From the NCBI GenBank assembly GCA_009363875.1, contig CM018680.1, positions 16,067,608 to 16,131,607 on the forward strand: a stretch of DNA of 64,000 nt, read 5' to 3'. The notes under the pieces were generated by a model that ran no database searches, was not told the DNA's origin, and worked only from the letters and a program-made list of their open reading frames with translations. Shown here in pieces: positions 54,600 to 64,000 of this stretch (the stretch's first letter is position 1; every line of letters begins with the position of its first letter). Origin of the DNA: Mikania micrantha (Eukaryota; Streptophyta; Magnoliopsida; Asterales; Asteraceae). The position numbers and the translations under genes are program-made.

Positions 54600-55287
54600 A
54601 TAAAAGATTTGATATGACATTTAAAGGTTTATGATGATTATCTATAATTAATATTTTAAGTTTGTCTCTTTTTGTAAGTCTTGAACATTTTTCAAAAATA
54701 AGCCTATTTTGGAAAGTGATTGTCCTTAAATTTTGTTTATGGTTATAGCAAAAGATATAGTAATTGATAATGTCTTCTTTTAAATTTAAAGGAAGTTGTA
54801 TGTCTATTGATGTTAAAGAAACTCCATGGATAAAAGTTCGAGTACCAGTGTTATTTCTAGAGATAGTTTGAGCTTTTATAACACGATTTCTAATGAGATT
54901 ACATGTAGTCGAGGGTCATTGCATGAACCGTTCTTCTAGACAATATTTATGAGGAGCATAACATGAACATCAACTTTCAAACCAAGTTATGATTTGGAAA
55001 ACCTGAGAATTTAAGTCCATTTAAAAATCAGAAGAGTACACATTTTCATCAACAAGTTTCATTTACCAATTCGGTTTGACATATAGTATATGAGCTTAGA
55101 TATTCCTTTTCATCTTTTGGAAACATTGATAGCAATTGATCATTAATTTCTTGAACAACACCATTCTTGGAGGCAAGTATTGCTCTTTGTTGAAAAAAGA
55201 GTGGATCTTTATAGTTTTTAGTAATAAAAGGATAAACACACTCAATAAGTAATGAAATGGAATTTATTGAGTTTATGATTATAAGAT
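54600..55287 (-). pseudogene. Helitron helicase (Pif1-like), C-terminal remnant
   Basis: Found by reading the minus strand frame by frame. KNYKDPLFFQQRAILASKNG, VVQEINDQLLSMFPKDEKEY, LSSYTICQTELVNE, then NGLKFSGFPNHNLV. Further down come ERFMQ, RNRVIKAQTISRNNTGTRTF, IHGVSLTSIDIQLPLNLK and RDKLKILIIDNHHKPLNV. These follow the C-terminal helicase blocks of plant Rep-helicase Helitron proteins in order. Several stops and frameshifts; the N-terminal Rep and upstream helicase motifs are missing. The matching 3' terminus may be the minus-strand end at 52244. Confidence 0.75.
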
Positions 55288-56325
55288 CATTTGGTACCTA
55301 TAACTACCGGTTTTCAACTACCGCGTGTGTTTCTTTATTAAAATGAAATAAATGTTATATTAAACTAGGTTGTGTTAATGAAATAATAGCAATTGGAGTG
55401 TTAAAGTTAAATAGTAACTAAGTTCATTAGGTTAGTTAAACTAGTTAAGGGATTTAAAAGTTTGAGGGGCCAAAATTGCCAATTGGCCAAAGTTGAAAAC
55501 TTAGGGGATAAAACCCGTGACTGAGGTCAAAATATATATTTTATATGTGTGTGTGTGGTGTTCGACGTGAGCAGAGAAGAGGGGAAGAGGAAAACTTTGC
55601 AATCCATGAAATTTGGTGCTCTCATAGAATTGGCGGAGCTTAGGCATTTCCTTTGGTGATTTTTAACAAGCAAGTGTTATTTGAATTCTCTTTGATGATT
55701 TGTGCATGTTCTTGAGACAAGAATCATTTATGTTTAGCCCAAATTCTAAATTGGGTGTTGATGTGTGCTAGAAACTACAAGACTATGTATGTGAACATGA
55801 TTTAAACACCAAACAACATGATGTAGATATGTAGAATCATTGAGGCGTGATATGGGTGTTGGGAGGTTATATGAGTTTTGGTGGAAAACACCATATGATT
55901 ATGTAAATGGGTGGTAAAGGTTGTTTAAGTTATGCTTTTGATATGTTTGTGTAATATGTTTGTGTAGTAAATCAACTAATGATGAAAATGGAGATTTTGG
56001 TGATTTAAGAATCACAAATGGGAATAATGAGTGTTCAAACATCAAAGAGGAATGGATGACTAAGACACGCACATAAATGTTTGATGAAATAATTCAAATT
56101 GGGGTTTACATGAATGAAATGGTGAATTGGTGCATAACCATTACTATATACTCAATTGTAGTGATAGTGGGCCAAATGAGTGAAAATGAATATGAATATG
56201 CGTTATGAGTATTAAATGTAGGTGTATGTGTGTAATAAAACTAGGTAGTGGTGGTAAAAGTCAAGGAACAATTCAAAGGTTTGGGAAAGAACAAGATGAT
56301 TTTGGTGGTGATCCTATGGGTAAAG
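55288..56325. other. Unassigned stretch between Helitron and Copia remnants
   Basis: A (TG)n run lies near 55542-55556. Around 55440-55700 the text resembles LTR-like leader DNA, but no pair was found. No gene seen. Confidence 0.35.
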
Positions 56326-57400
56326 GTGAGTAACCTAAAATTCATACTATCATTATAAGGGTACCAAAGTACAAGATTTGGTTTTCCCTTCCGATAGCAA
56401 AAGATACATTTCACAGCTTTGATGTGTGAATCTTTAGGTTTAGATTGAAACCTAGAACACAAACAAACAACACACATTATGTTAGGTCTAGAAGCAATTA
56501 AATACATTAGAGAACTAATCATCAAACGAAATAGATGTTGATCAACATCTATACCATTCTCATCATTCCCTATATTATGATTTCTACAGATAGGGGCATA
56601 AATAGATGTACAATCATTCATCTTGAACTTGGTCACGATGTAATGTACATATTTACTCTGATGTATAAACAAGCCCTCCTTCTTATCCACTTGAATCCTA
56701 AGAAAGAATGCAAGTTTTCCTATTGCACTCATCTCAAACTTCTGACCGCTTCAAAATCCTTGCATAATTTTTCATTAGTTGCACCAAAAATAATGTCATC
56801 AACATAAATTTGCACAATTAGAATATCATAATTATTTTTTAGGATGAACACAGTGCTGTCAATCTTTCCTTTTGAAAACCCATTTTCCAGGAAATGTGTA
56901 GACAATGTCTCATACCATGCCCTGGGTGCATGATGTAATCCATATAGTGCTTTGTCAAGACGATATCACTTGTTAGGATTATTAGGATCTTCAAAACCCG
57001 ACGGTTGAACAACATACTTCTTCTTTTACCTTGCCGTACATAAAGGCACTTTTGACATCCAGTTAAAACACTTTTGAATTTCTTGAAACTGGCATAGGCT
57101 AGAAACAATCTAAAGGCTTATATTCTAGCCACAGGAGCATATACTTCATCATAGTCGATTCCCTCTTGTTGATTGAACCCTTGAACCACCAGCCTAGCCT
57201 TTTCCTTTGTCTTCCTTTTTGCATTTATATACCCATGTTGTGCCTATAGGAATACCATCTTCTAGACAGTCAAACTAACTTCCAAACACCCAACTTCTCA
57301 AACTGGCTCAATTCTTCTTCCATGGCTGTAATCCAGGAAGAGTCCTTTAGTGCTTCTTTCACAATTTTAGGTTCCACTTGACTAATAAAACATGAATAAA
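56326..57400 (-). pseudogene. Copia reverse transcriptase and RNase H start
   Basis: On the minus strand, in shifting frames: WITAMEEELSQFEKL (about 57330), LFLAYASFKKFKS, then YGLHHAPRAWYETLSTHFLE, LIVQIYVDDIIFGATN (catalytic YVDD, about 56800), IGKLAFFLRIQVDKKEGLFI, YVHYIVTKFKM, and RLMISSLMYLIASRPNIMC. The RNase H part breaks off after MNFRLLTFT near 56326. Multiple stops and shifts; not functional. Confidence 0.85.
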
Positions 57401-57404
57401 ACCA

Positions 57405-58098
57405 CTAATTCATCGTCTCTTGAAGTGTCAATAAAACTTCATCATCCTCATCTTGAACTTGTTGACTTCTTGTTCTAACTCCTGTGAAATCACCAATAAT
57501 ATTCTCAATTGGGTGATATTTATGTATTATCTGAGTTGTAATTTCCTCCACACCAATTTCATTTTCAAGATTTGTAATATTACTCTCCCCCTGAATTTCA
57601 GATTCAACAATAATAGATGGATCTTTTGTTGAATCATGAAATTCATCATCAGTATTAGACTCCTCAGAAACTTCTAATTGTTTAGGAATAAAAGAAGTTG
57701 TATAATCATCTTGTTGAATAGAAGAACAACCTTCAGAAGTTTCCAAAATAAATCTTGGAAATAAAGTACCTTGAATTTTTAATGTATCACTCAAGGATTC
57801 ATCAAGATCTTGTGAAGATGAGGGAAAAAGTTTATGAAAACAGTGAAACATTGATTCATAGTCAAACAGCTAGTCAGGACCCGGTCCAGGCAAAGTTTCA
57901 GTGAATCGACAAACAGTAACTTCATAAGCATCTTCACTTACTCTTGTTGCCAAGTTGAGAACCTGTTTGTTTAAAGAGTTAGAAGAATATCCGAAGAAAA
58001 TACCATCCACTTCCTTCGGCTTAAACTTTGGGGCAGTCAATTTCAAGTATGTGCAAGTTGCACCAAAAGGCTCCAAATGTGCAATATTGGGCCATCTG
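57405..58098 (-). pseudogene. Copia integrase C-terminus and linker
   Basis: RWPNIAHLEPFGATCTYLKL, then KEVDGIFFGYSSN and later the acidic spacer (57405-57851), ending with IIGDFTGVRTRSQ, a common Copia block just before RT. A TAG near 57870 splits the frame. It joins the N-terminal integrase at 62836 once the 58099-62835 insertion is removed. Confidence 0.85.
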
Positions 58099-59324
58099 TG
58101 TAACATCTGTGCTGGAATCGTTACCGGAACAGTAAGTTGCACAGTAGATTGAACAGTAACTCAAGGACAAGCTATGTAAACTAGGTAAAGACTAGTGACA
58201 CTTGATGCTAAACACAAACTATAGTACTATGTTTCTGAAATTCTGATTTAAACCTTATGGTTTAAACAGTCAGAAACAAATCAGACAACAATGAACAGAC
58301 ACATACATGCTTGATTGGATACTATTAGGTTTAAACGTATGTGAGAAAAAACAGAATAAACCATAACAGTTGTTGTTACAGAATGCTAAACCGACGAACT
58401 ATTCGTATAGGTGAAGATCTGTACGAATAAATATGAGGGTTTAACAATCTAAAATGATGACTGAAAAAGTAGAAAACAAAATCAGAAAGTGAAACGTACG
58501 ATCGTGTTCGTACAGTTAGCGCTCTATACGAAAACGCGCGTAAGTGACGTTTTCTGACGAAACGAAAACGAAGACGATTCGAACGATAATAAATTAAGGA
58601 AATATAATATTTCCTGTTTTACAATTTTGAAACTCATCAGAAATAAATTAAAAAGAAACTATTTTAAATTAAAATACGTCAACTTCGCGAAAGAAATAAC
58701 GAAACATGTAAAATAATAAATTATGACAAATAATTCAAGAAAATTAAATGTTTAGTATTTATTAGGAATTACAACCTTTAAAATAATTTAAATTAAAACC
58801 ATTTTATTTAAATTACGTAATTACGCGCGTTACGATCCGGAAACGCAACGAAGACGAGGACCGAGCAACCGAAACGAACCCGAATACCCTCGGGGTATTT
58901 AAACACCAAATGAACTTACTTATTTCATTTTCATTATCACCTCTCTCTCTCAAACTCCAAAATCCCGGATTCCACGTTCCACCACCATTTTTGGACCTTT
59001 AATCCTTCATATCTCACCCGTTTGTGGACGAAATCGGGCGTTGTTGGTGTCCACGCGAAGCTCTCGACTCCCTCTACACGGAAGTACAACCGATCTGGAG
59101 ATTTACCCGGCTATTTTCGAGGTATGAAGCTTTGAACCACATAGAAACTTAGGGTTTTCGGCCCTTGTTGTTAGAACACTATCTTACCTTGTTAACCACC
59201 ATATACATCGACCCACACACCTTTGAAAAACCTTTCTGGAACACTCACGATGTGTGAACAGCCCTAGAAAACAGCTTACCCGACGAAAATGATGAACAGG
59301 TTCGTCGACCTGGACTTAGCCGAA

Positions 59325-59682
59325 CCTTGCAAGCATGCTCGCGAACCCTTGGAACTCAGCCGAACCATCACACCGGCGAACCCCTCTTCAGGCGAACCTA
59401 GCCACTACCGAACCTACACACTCCTTGGCCGAACCCTGGTTATTGCGAACCTTCACCTGAACGAACCCATGCTATACTCCACGAACCTTGTATTTATAAA
59501 ATCTCGGCGAACCTTGCTTGTAACCCTTCCTAGCCGAACCTAATATATCACCATGCTCACGAACCCTATAAACTAATTGTGAACGAACCTATGGCTAGAA
59601 CCGAACCCTACTAGTTCTAAACACTTGGCCGAACCTAGCCCTTATACTTCAGGAGGTTCGCTGCATGGGAGCCGAACCCAAA
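59325..59682. repeat. Cluster of CGAACC motifs
   Basis: Roughly 17 CGAACC hexamers, usually GCCGAACCT/GCGAACCYT, plus inverted GGTTCG, spaced 12-30 bases, inside the solo-LTR-like insertion. Confidence 0.85.
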
Positions 59683-61404
59683 TTTTCCTTTCAGCCAAGG
59701 CAATACACGGTTCACATACACAAAAAGTGGCCCAACAGCCCAAGTCTTCGGCCCATAGTCAATTGCTTGGTCCATTAACCGGCCCAACCCAATTGAATTG
59801 ACCATGTGATCACTTCGGCCCATGACCAATCTCAATTGACCCACACGTAGTTCAACCCACTTATAATTTGGCCCACATACAACTTAAATTAACCCTAGAA
59901 CACACAATGGGCCCAAGGGATTACTTAGGCCCACTTGTTATGGCCAACACAATAGTTATAATAAGTTCATGAGATTTATTCGGTTCACAAGTTTTGACAA
60001 ATCACACAATACCCTAGGACTACAAACAAGGAACCAACTTAATTTTGAAACAAAGATGATGAGTTTGAAAGCTTTTCATGCTAAGAGTAAATGCATCAAT
60101 ATTTTGTTAAACAAATGTTAAACATATCTTTTTGCCTAACACTAGGGATTTTAAATTGTTGCAAACATAAAGCATGAATTACAAGACACAAGAAAACAAC
60201 TAAGTGTGGGGTTTTTAAGTTCCAACATACGACACTTAGTGATTTTATACAAGCATATAACTAGGTTAGGGAGCCTCATGTGAGTCTCTAAGCCAAGTTG
60301 TACGCAGGAACGATCTAAGAGACAAAGGAAGCTAAAAACTAAATCCTAGACTTAGAGTTAATCAAATTGGATTAACTTAAGTCTACCAATCTAACGTATG
60401 ATTTTTTTAAAATGAATTATGCTTTTAATAAAAAGGAATTTAAATTGTAAACTTTCTTAAAGTAATTAAATGATTTCTTAATTAATGTTTAACTTAATAA
60501 TAGTTTAACCAAAGACTTGTAATGATTACTTATGGAATAACAGGGTAGTTATGAGTAATGCCTTAGATTAGTTAAATGAAATTCTAGAAGACACTTCAGT
60601 AACATAGGACACTTAGTTGCACACCGAGACCAAAACCCTAGTTTGGGCCTATTATAGCGACTTATCGTATTCGAATCTTTTAAAACAACTCAGGTTTTGA
60701 AGATACCTAAGCTACAACAAACGAGCGCGAATTATCTGTTGTGATTTCTTGCTTAACAACACAGGTGAGTTCATTTGTCCCTTTTCAAACTATTTTGTTT
60801 TTACTTCGGGACTGAGAAACATGTCAAATGTTTTGTATAAATGGATTATATAATTATTGCCATGTTTTATGAAATGCTTATAAACTTCGGTTTATAAAAT
60901 TATTTATAAACTGTTAATTGTTGAGTTGTTCATTCATTTTAATTATGCTGAATCTTTATGATTTGAGTTATAAACTATCATGATTATAAGTCATGATTGT
61001 ATCTTTACTCAAACATATACTTATTCAAATCATTACTCATACAATTTCTCAAATATATACTTCCTTAAACATATACTTTGTTATGCTTAAGACTATTACT
61101 CAAGACTTATGCGTGATGCTTTTAAATGAATATTTAATGCTTACTTACTAAATGATCAGTTATTTTACACTCGAATACTTTATGTTCAAATACTTTAAAC
61201 TCAGATACTTCGGATGCGAGTACTTTAAGTTAAATTCTTTTATGCAAATACTCAATACTCTTATTTAGTATCAATGCTTGTGATTAGTGTTCATAATCAA
61301 ATACTCAATAAACTCCGAAACTCAAACACATTAACAAAGGGGATTCAAGTGGGTAAACAGGTACATGTGCACATGGTATCAGAAAGGTGAAATGTTGAAC
61401 AATC

Positions 61405-61580
61405 AGCAAGGACTTTGTAAGATAGACTGATTGGCCATCGCATGTTGACCTATGGTGTCAACTCCTCCTAGTCATTCAGTGTTCTTCGTTGTCAGGACCT
61501 TGTAAGACAGACTGATTGGCCATCGCGTGTTGACCTGTGGAGTCAACCCCTACTAGTCATTCAGTGTTCTTCATTGTCCA
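61405..61580 (+). repeat. Tandem repeat, two units of about 87 bp
   Basis: AGACTGATTGGCCATCGC, TGTTGACCT and CTAGTCATTCAGTGTTCTTC recur in the same order in two adjacent units. Confidence 0.9.
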
Positions 61581-61900
61581 TCCATGTTTTGTAACGGTGG
61601 CTAGGATGATTAGGATATCAACTAGTAGGACTAGTGCCTACTAATGGATATCCTCTAACTGCTCACCGATGCAGACCGTTACACCCTAGTTGCTTCTATA
61701 GATTGATACTGAATACCATTGGGAGTATCCTTTGGTGATGCACCCTCTAGAAATTCAGTTGTCCACAGAAGTGAACTCATAAACTCATTTTTCAAACGGT
61801 GTTGGTTAGGAGTGGAACGCTTAATTATCATTAACCACAATATGTTAAGCAGCCCGGTATGTGGTGGGACGGTGGCTGGGGCTTGTCCCCTACATATGCC

Positions 61901-61910
61901 CTATATATAA
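61901..61910 (+). promoter_or_regulatory. TATA box, unit 1
   Basis: CTATATATAA; the same string recurs at 62113-62122 and 62346-62355, near the LTR's 3' end where a U3/R border would be expected. Confidence 0.5.
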
Positions 61911-62112
61911 GCATACTTGGTTGGATAGCATAGGTGGTTGTTAGTGAGGTTAAGGTTGTCATTTCAGGGGAGTCAAGGTAAACATATTCAGAATAATCAA
62001 ACGTTAAGGATCAATAGTGGGGAATGAAATGCTTAATTATCATTAACAAAAATATGTTAAGCAGCCCAATATGTGGTGGGACGGTGGCTGGGGCTTGTCC
62101 TCTACATATGCC

Positions 62113-62122
62113 CTATATATAA
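62113..62122 (+). promoter_or_regulatory. TATA box, unit 2
   Basis: CTATATATAA, 212 bases after that of unit 1. Confidence 0.45.
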
Positions 62123-62345
62123 GCATACTTGGTTGGATAGCACAGGTGGTCGTTGATGAGGTTAAGGTTGTCATTTGGGAAATCAGGGTAAACATTTACA
62201 GGGTAATCGAATCTATAAATCAAAGGTTATGGAATCAAAGGTACAGGATGGAACGCTTAATTATCATCAGGAACAATATATCATGTGGTTTGGTATGTGG
62301 TGGGACGGTGGCTGGGCGGATGGTAAGTTCGACCCTACATATGCC

Positions 62346-62355
62346 CTATATATAA
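62346..62355 (+). promoter_or_regulatory. TATA box, unit 3
   Basis: CTATATATAA, 233 bases after that of unit 2 and about 480 bases before the LTR end. Confidence 0.5.
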
Positions 62356-62835
62356 GCATACTGAATCAGATGGTATAGGTGGTTAATGGTGAGGTTAAGC
62401 TTGCCATTCAAGTGGTTTTTCAAATGTTTTTATATAAAACTACATGAACTCACCAACCATTGTGTTGACTTTGTTTTCTTACATGTTTTTCTCAGGTAAT
62501 GCTCATGATTAAGTTAAGATTCAGGGATGCATGCTAGGATGCCCAGATATAGATCCTAGTTGACTTTTGGAGAAGCACATCTTTTGATATCTTGTACAGA
62601 TACAAGATAGAGACATTGGATTTTTGAATAGGCTTACTCAGTTAAATTATTAAACATTGATATTGTAATTTAACTTTGTAATCTTAGTTTAAATGTTCTT
62701 GTGCTTCAGTTATTTATAACATTGATGCTATGTAAACAATCTGATCATCACGATTATCACTCACGATATCGCGCCTCGGGAACCTTCCGCCCGACGGGGG
62801 ACTCCGATCCGACCCTGCTGGCTCGGGGTGTGACA

Positions 62836-63207
62836 TCCTGCCTTTAAGCAAATGATAACAACTTTTGGCTTGCTTTTTGACAGTATAAACACGGTTTAAT
62901 GTATAGCATGTTGTGTTGACCGCTTCCACCCAAAATGTAATTGGTAGGTGAGAATCAACAAGCATTGTTCTAGCAGTCTCGATTAGTGTTTGATTCTTCC
63001 TTTCAGCAACCCTGTTCTGTTGAGGGGCATAAGGTGCACTAAACTAATGAGTAATTCCCTTCTAGATACCAAACAACTTTAGATTATGATTTTTGAAATC
63101 CGTTCCCTTTTTGCTTCTTAAGAATTTGACTTTTGTAATAAACTCATTCTTCAATTTGATAATCAGATTCTTTAGAAAAAGAAAACCCACGAAAACGTAG
63201 AAAAATA
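62836..63207 (-). pseudogene. Copia integrase core, N-terminal side
   Basis: The minus strand reads RSKKGTDFKNHNLKLFGI, then FSAPYAPQQNRVAERKNQTL with the catalytic Glu, then LVDSHLPITFWVEAVNTTCY and SCYHLLKGR at 62836. There are stops near 63055 and frameshifts. It continues at 58098 beyond the inserted LTR. Confidence 0.85.
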
Positions 63208-63900
63208 TTAGTAACTACAAAAAATAGATCTTCCACATATACTCTTAACAGACACTGGATCAAAAAGATCCATGTGTAACACTGTTAGAGGAGTATTGAT
63301 GGAATTTTCAATTTTAGGCTTGTGCGATTGTCTGCACTGTTTTCCTTTTTTACAGTTGATACAGTGATCAGACATCACAAATGATTGGGATGGAATACCT
63401 TCAACAATGCTATTTCTAACCAAAAAATTCATTTTTCTTAAATGAACATGTCCCATCCGTCTATGCCATGGAATTGAATCCTTTTTAGTGGCTTTAGAGA
63501 AAAAGCAAGTAACTTGAGAAGACGAGAAAGCAGATGACATATCTAAAGGATATGTGTTATTATCTCTAGGAGCTGTCACAACAATCCAATCTTTAGGAAT
63601 CACCACACCAGGATTCAGAATATAACAAGCATTGTTATCAAATATCACATAATATTCTTTGTCACAAACTTGTGAAACACTCAACAAATTATGTTTAAGG
63701 TATTCCATAAAGCTAACGTGTTCAAAGCTTATCTGATCATTTGATAACACTCCCTCTTTAGTAATGTAGCCTCCGGTGTTACCAACAAATTTCACATATC
63801 CTCCATTCGTTCTTTTAACTTGTGACAATAACTTCAAGTTTCCAGTCATGTGTCTTGAGCAACCACTGTCAATATACTAAATGTTCTGTTGAGCAGATGA
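63208..63900 (-). pseudogene. Copia protease and pre-integrase domain
   Basis: YIDSGCSRHMTGN gives the protease active site (DSG, near 63865); a TAG directly before it replaces the usual Trp. KRTNGGYVKFVGNTGGYI, HNLLSVSQVCDKEYYVIFD, PWHRRMGHVHLRKMNFLVRN and HCINCKKGKQCRQSHKP form the flap and the HHCC pre-integrase domain. LTVLHMDLFDPVSVKSICGR starts integrase. From 63900 to the window edge the gag end is too degenerate to call. Confidence 0.85.
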
Positions 63901-64000
63901 CAATGGTACCTGCATATGTATCATATGAATCAATGAGAAACTGGAATCCATGTCTTAGTCATATGACTTTTGACATGGACTGGAAAAATTGTTGACGTAC

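Larger units (their letters stand above)
61813..62420 (+). repeat. Three tandem promoter-like units (212-233 bp)
   Basis: Units start at about 61813, 62025 and 62249. Each has GCTTAATTATCAT, ATGTGGTGGGACGGTGGCTG, ACATATGCC, a TATA box (CTATATATAAGCATACT) and GGTGAGGTTAAG-like text. The third unit is most diverged. Confidence 0.92.
58099..62835 (+). mobile_element. Solo-LTR-like insertion, about 4.7 kb
   Basis: Starts TGTAACATCTG and ends CGGGGTGTGACA, the terminal style of the other Ty3 LTRs here, and splits one Copia integrase. Flanking duplications are imperfect (ATCTG left, TCCTG right). No gag or pol inside. Contains a cluster of CGAACC motifs, tandem repeats and three TATA modules. The 84-residue frame at 59289-59543 is produced by the CGAACC cluster and is not a recognised protein. 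Confidence 0.7.

Overview
This is plant nuclear DNA, from a large, transposon-packed eudicot genome. The evidence is nested LTR retrotransposons, plant-type hAT, PIF/Harbinger, MITE and Helitron pieces, a plastid rpl23-rpl2 fragment, and a spliced gene for a plant THUMPD1/Tan1 protein. The repeat styles (LTRs running TGTAACACCCC to GGGGTGTGACA, Tekay chromovirus) remind me of Asteraceae, but I cannot prove the family. No prokaryotic-style operon, CRISPR array or rRNA gene is visible. I found no convincing new multi-gene system. The interest lies in nested mobile-element architecture and a few odd element structures.

Layout. 1-2010: end of a damaged Ty3-type element with two LTR copies, inserted in a minus-strand Copia gag (2011-2648) whose LTR (to 4191) holds two related MITEs and a 340-bp foldback hairpin. 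4192-6308: unassigned DNA, a hAT-type MITE (4821-5322) and a stem-loop. 6309-17340: a decayed minus-strand Ty3 polyprotein (RT, RNase H, integrase) split by a Copia-like LTR (6992), a 4.6-kb Copia (8953-13567, itself hit by a SINE-like piece and a hAT MITE) and a 3.0-kb gag-only Copia (13708-16740). Target-site duplications and reading-frame continuity show the order of events. 17624-23093: the only host gene seen, three minus-strand exons of a THUMPD1/Tan1 homologue; a 4.9-kb intron contains a truncated Ty3 element and the THUMP-domain exons were not found.

23366-49151: two copies (A and B) of a repeat segment with a solo LTR. Between them lies a PIF/Harbinger-like element (about 25743-29497) with a 91-bp minisatellite. 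Copy B is expanded by a hAT transposon (29958-33155), a 3-kb insertion carrying a plastid rpl23-rpl2 fragment (34120-37092), and a young 10.7-kb Tekay chromovirus (37733-48445) with an extra ORF before gag.

49152-64000: AT-rich repeats, a long-TIR MITE, a nest of Helitron ends plus a Helitron helicase remnant (to 55287), then a minus-strand Copia pol pseudogene (56326-58098 and 62836-63900) split by a 4.7-kb solo-LTR-like insertion (58099-62835) with triplicated TATA modules.

Functionally, nearly every reading frame is transposon gag/pol or transposase, most with stops or frameshifts. The gag-only Copia (13708-16740) and the Tekay look youngest because their LTR pairs differ by only about 1% by eye. 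Everything else reads as layered decay around one host gene.
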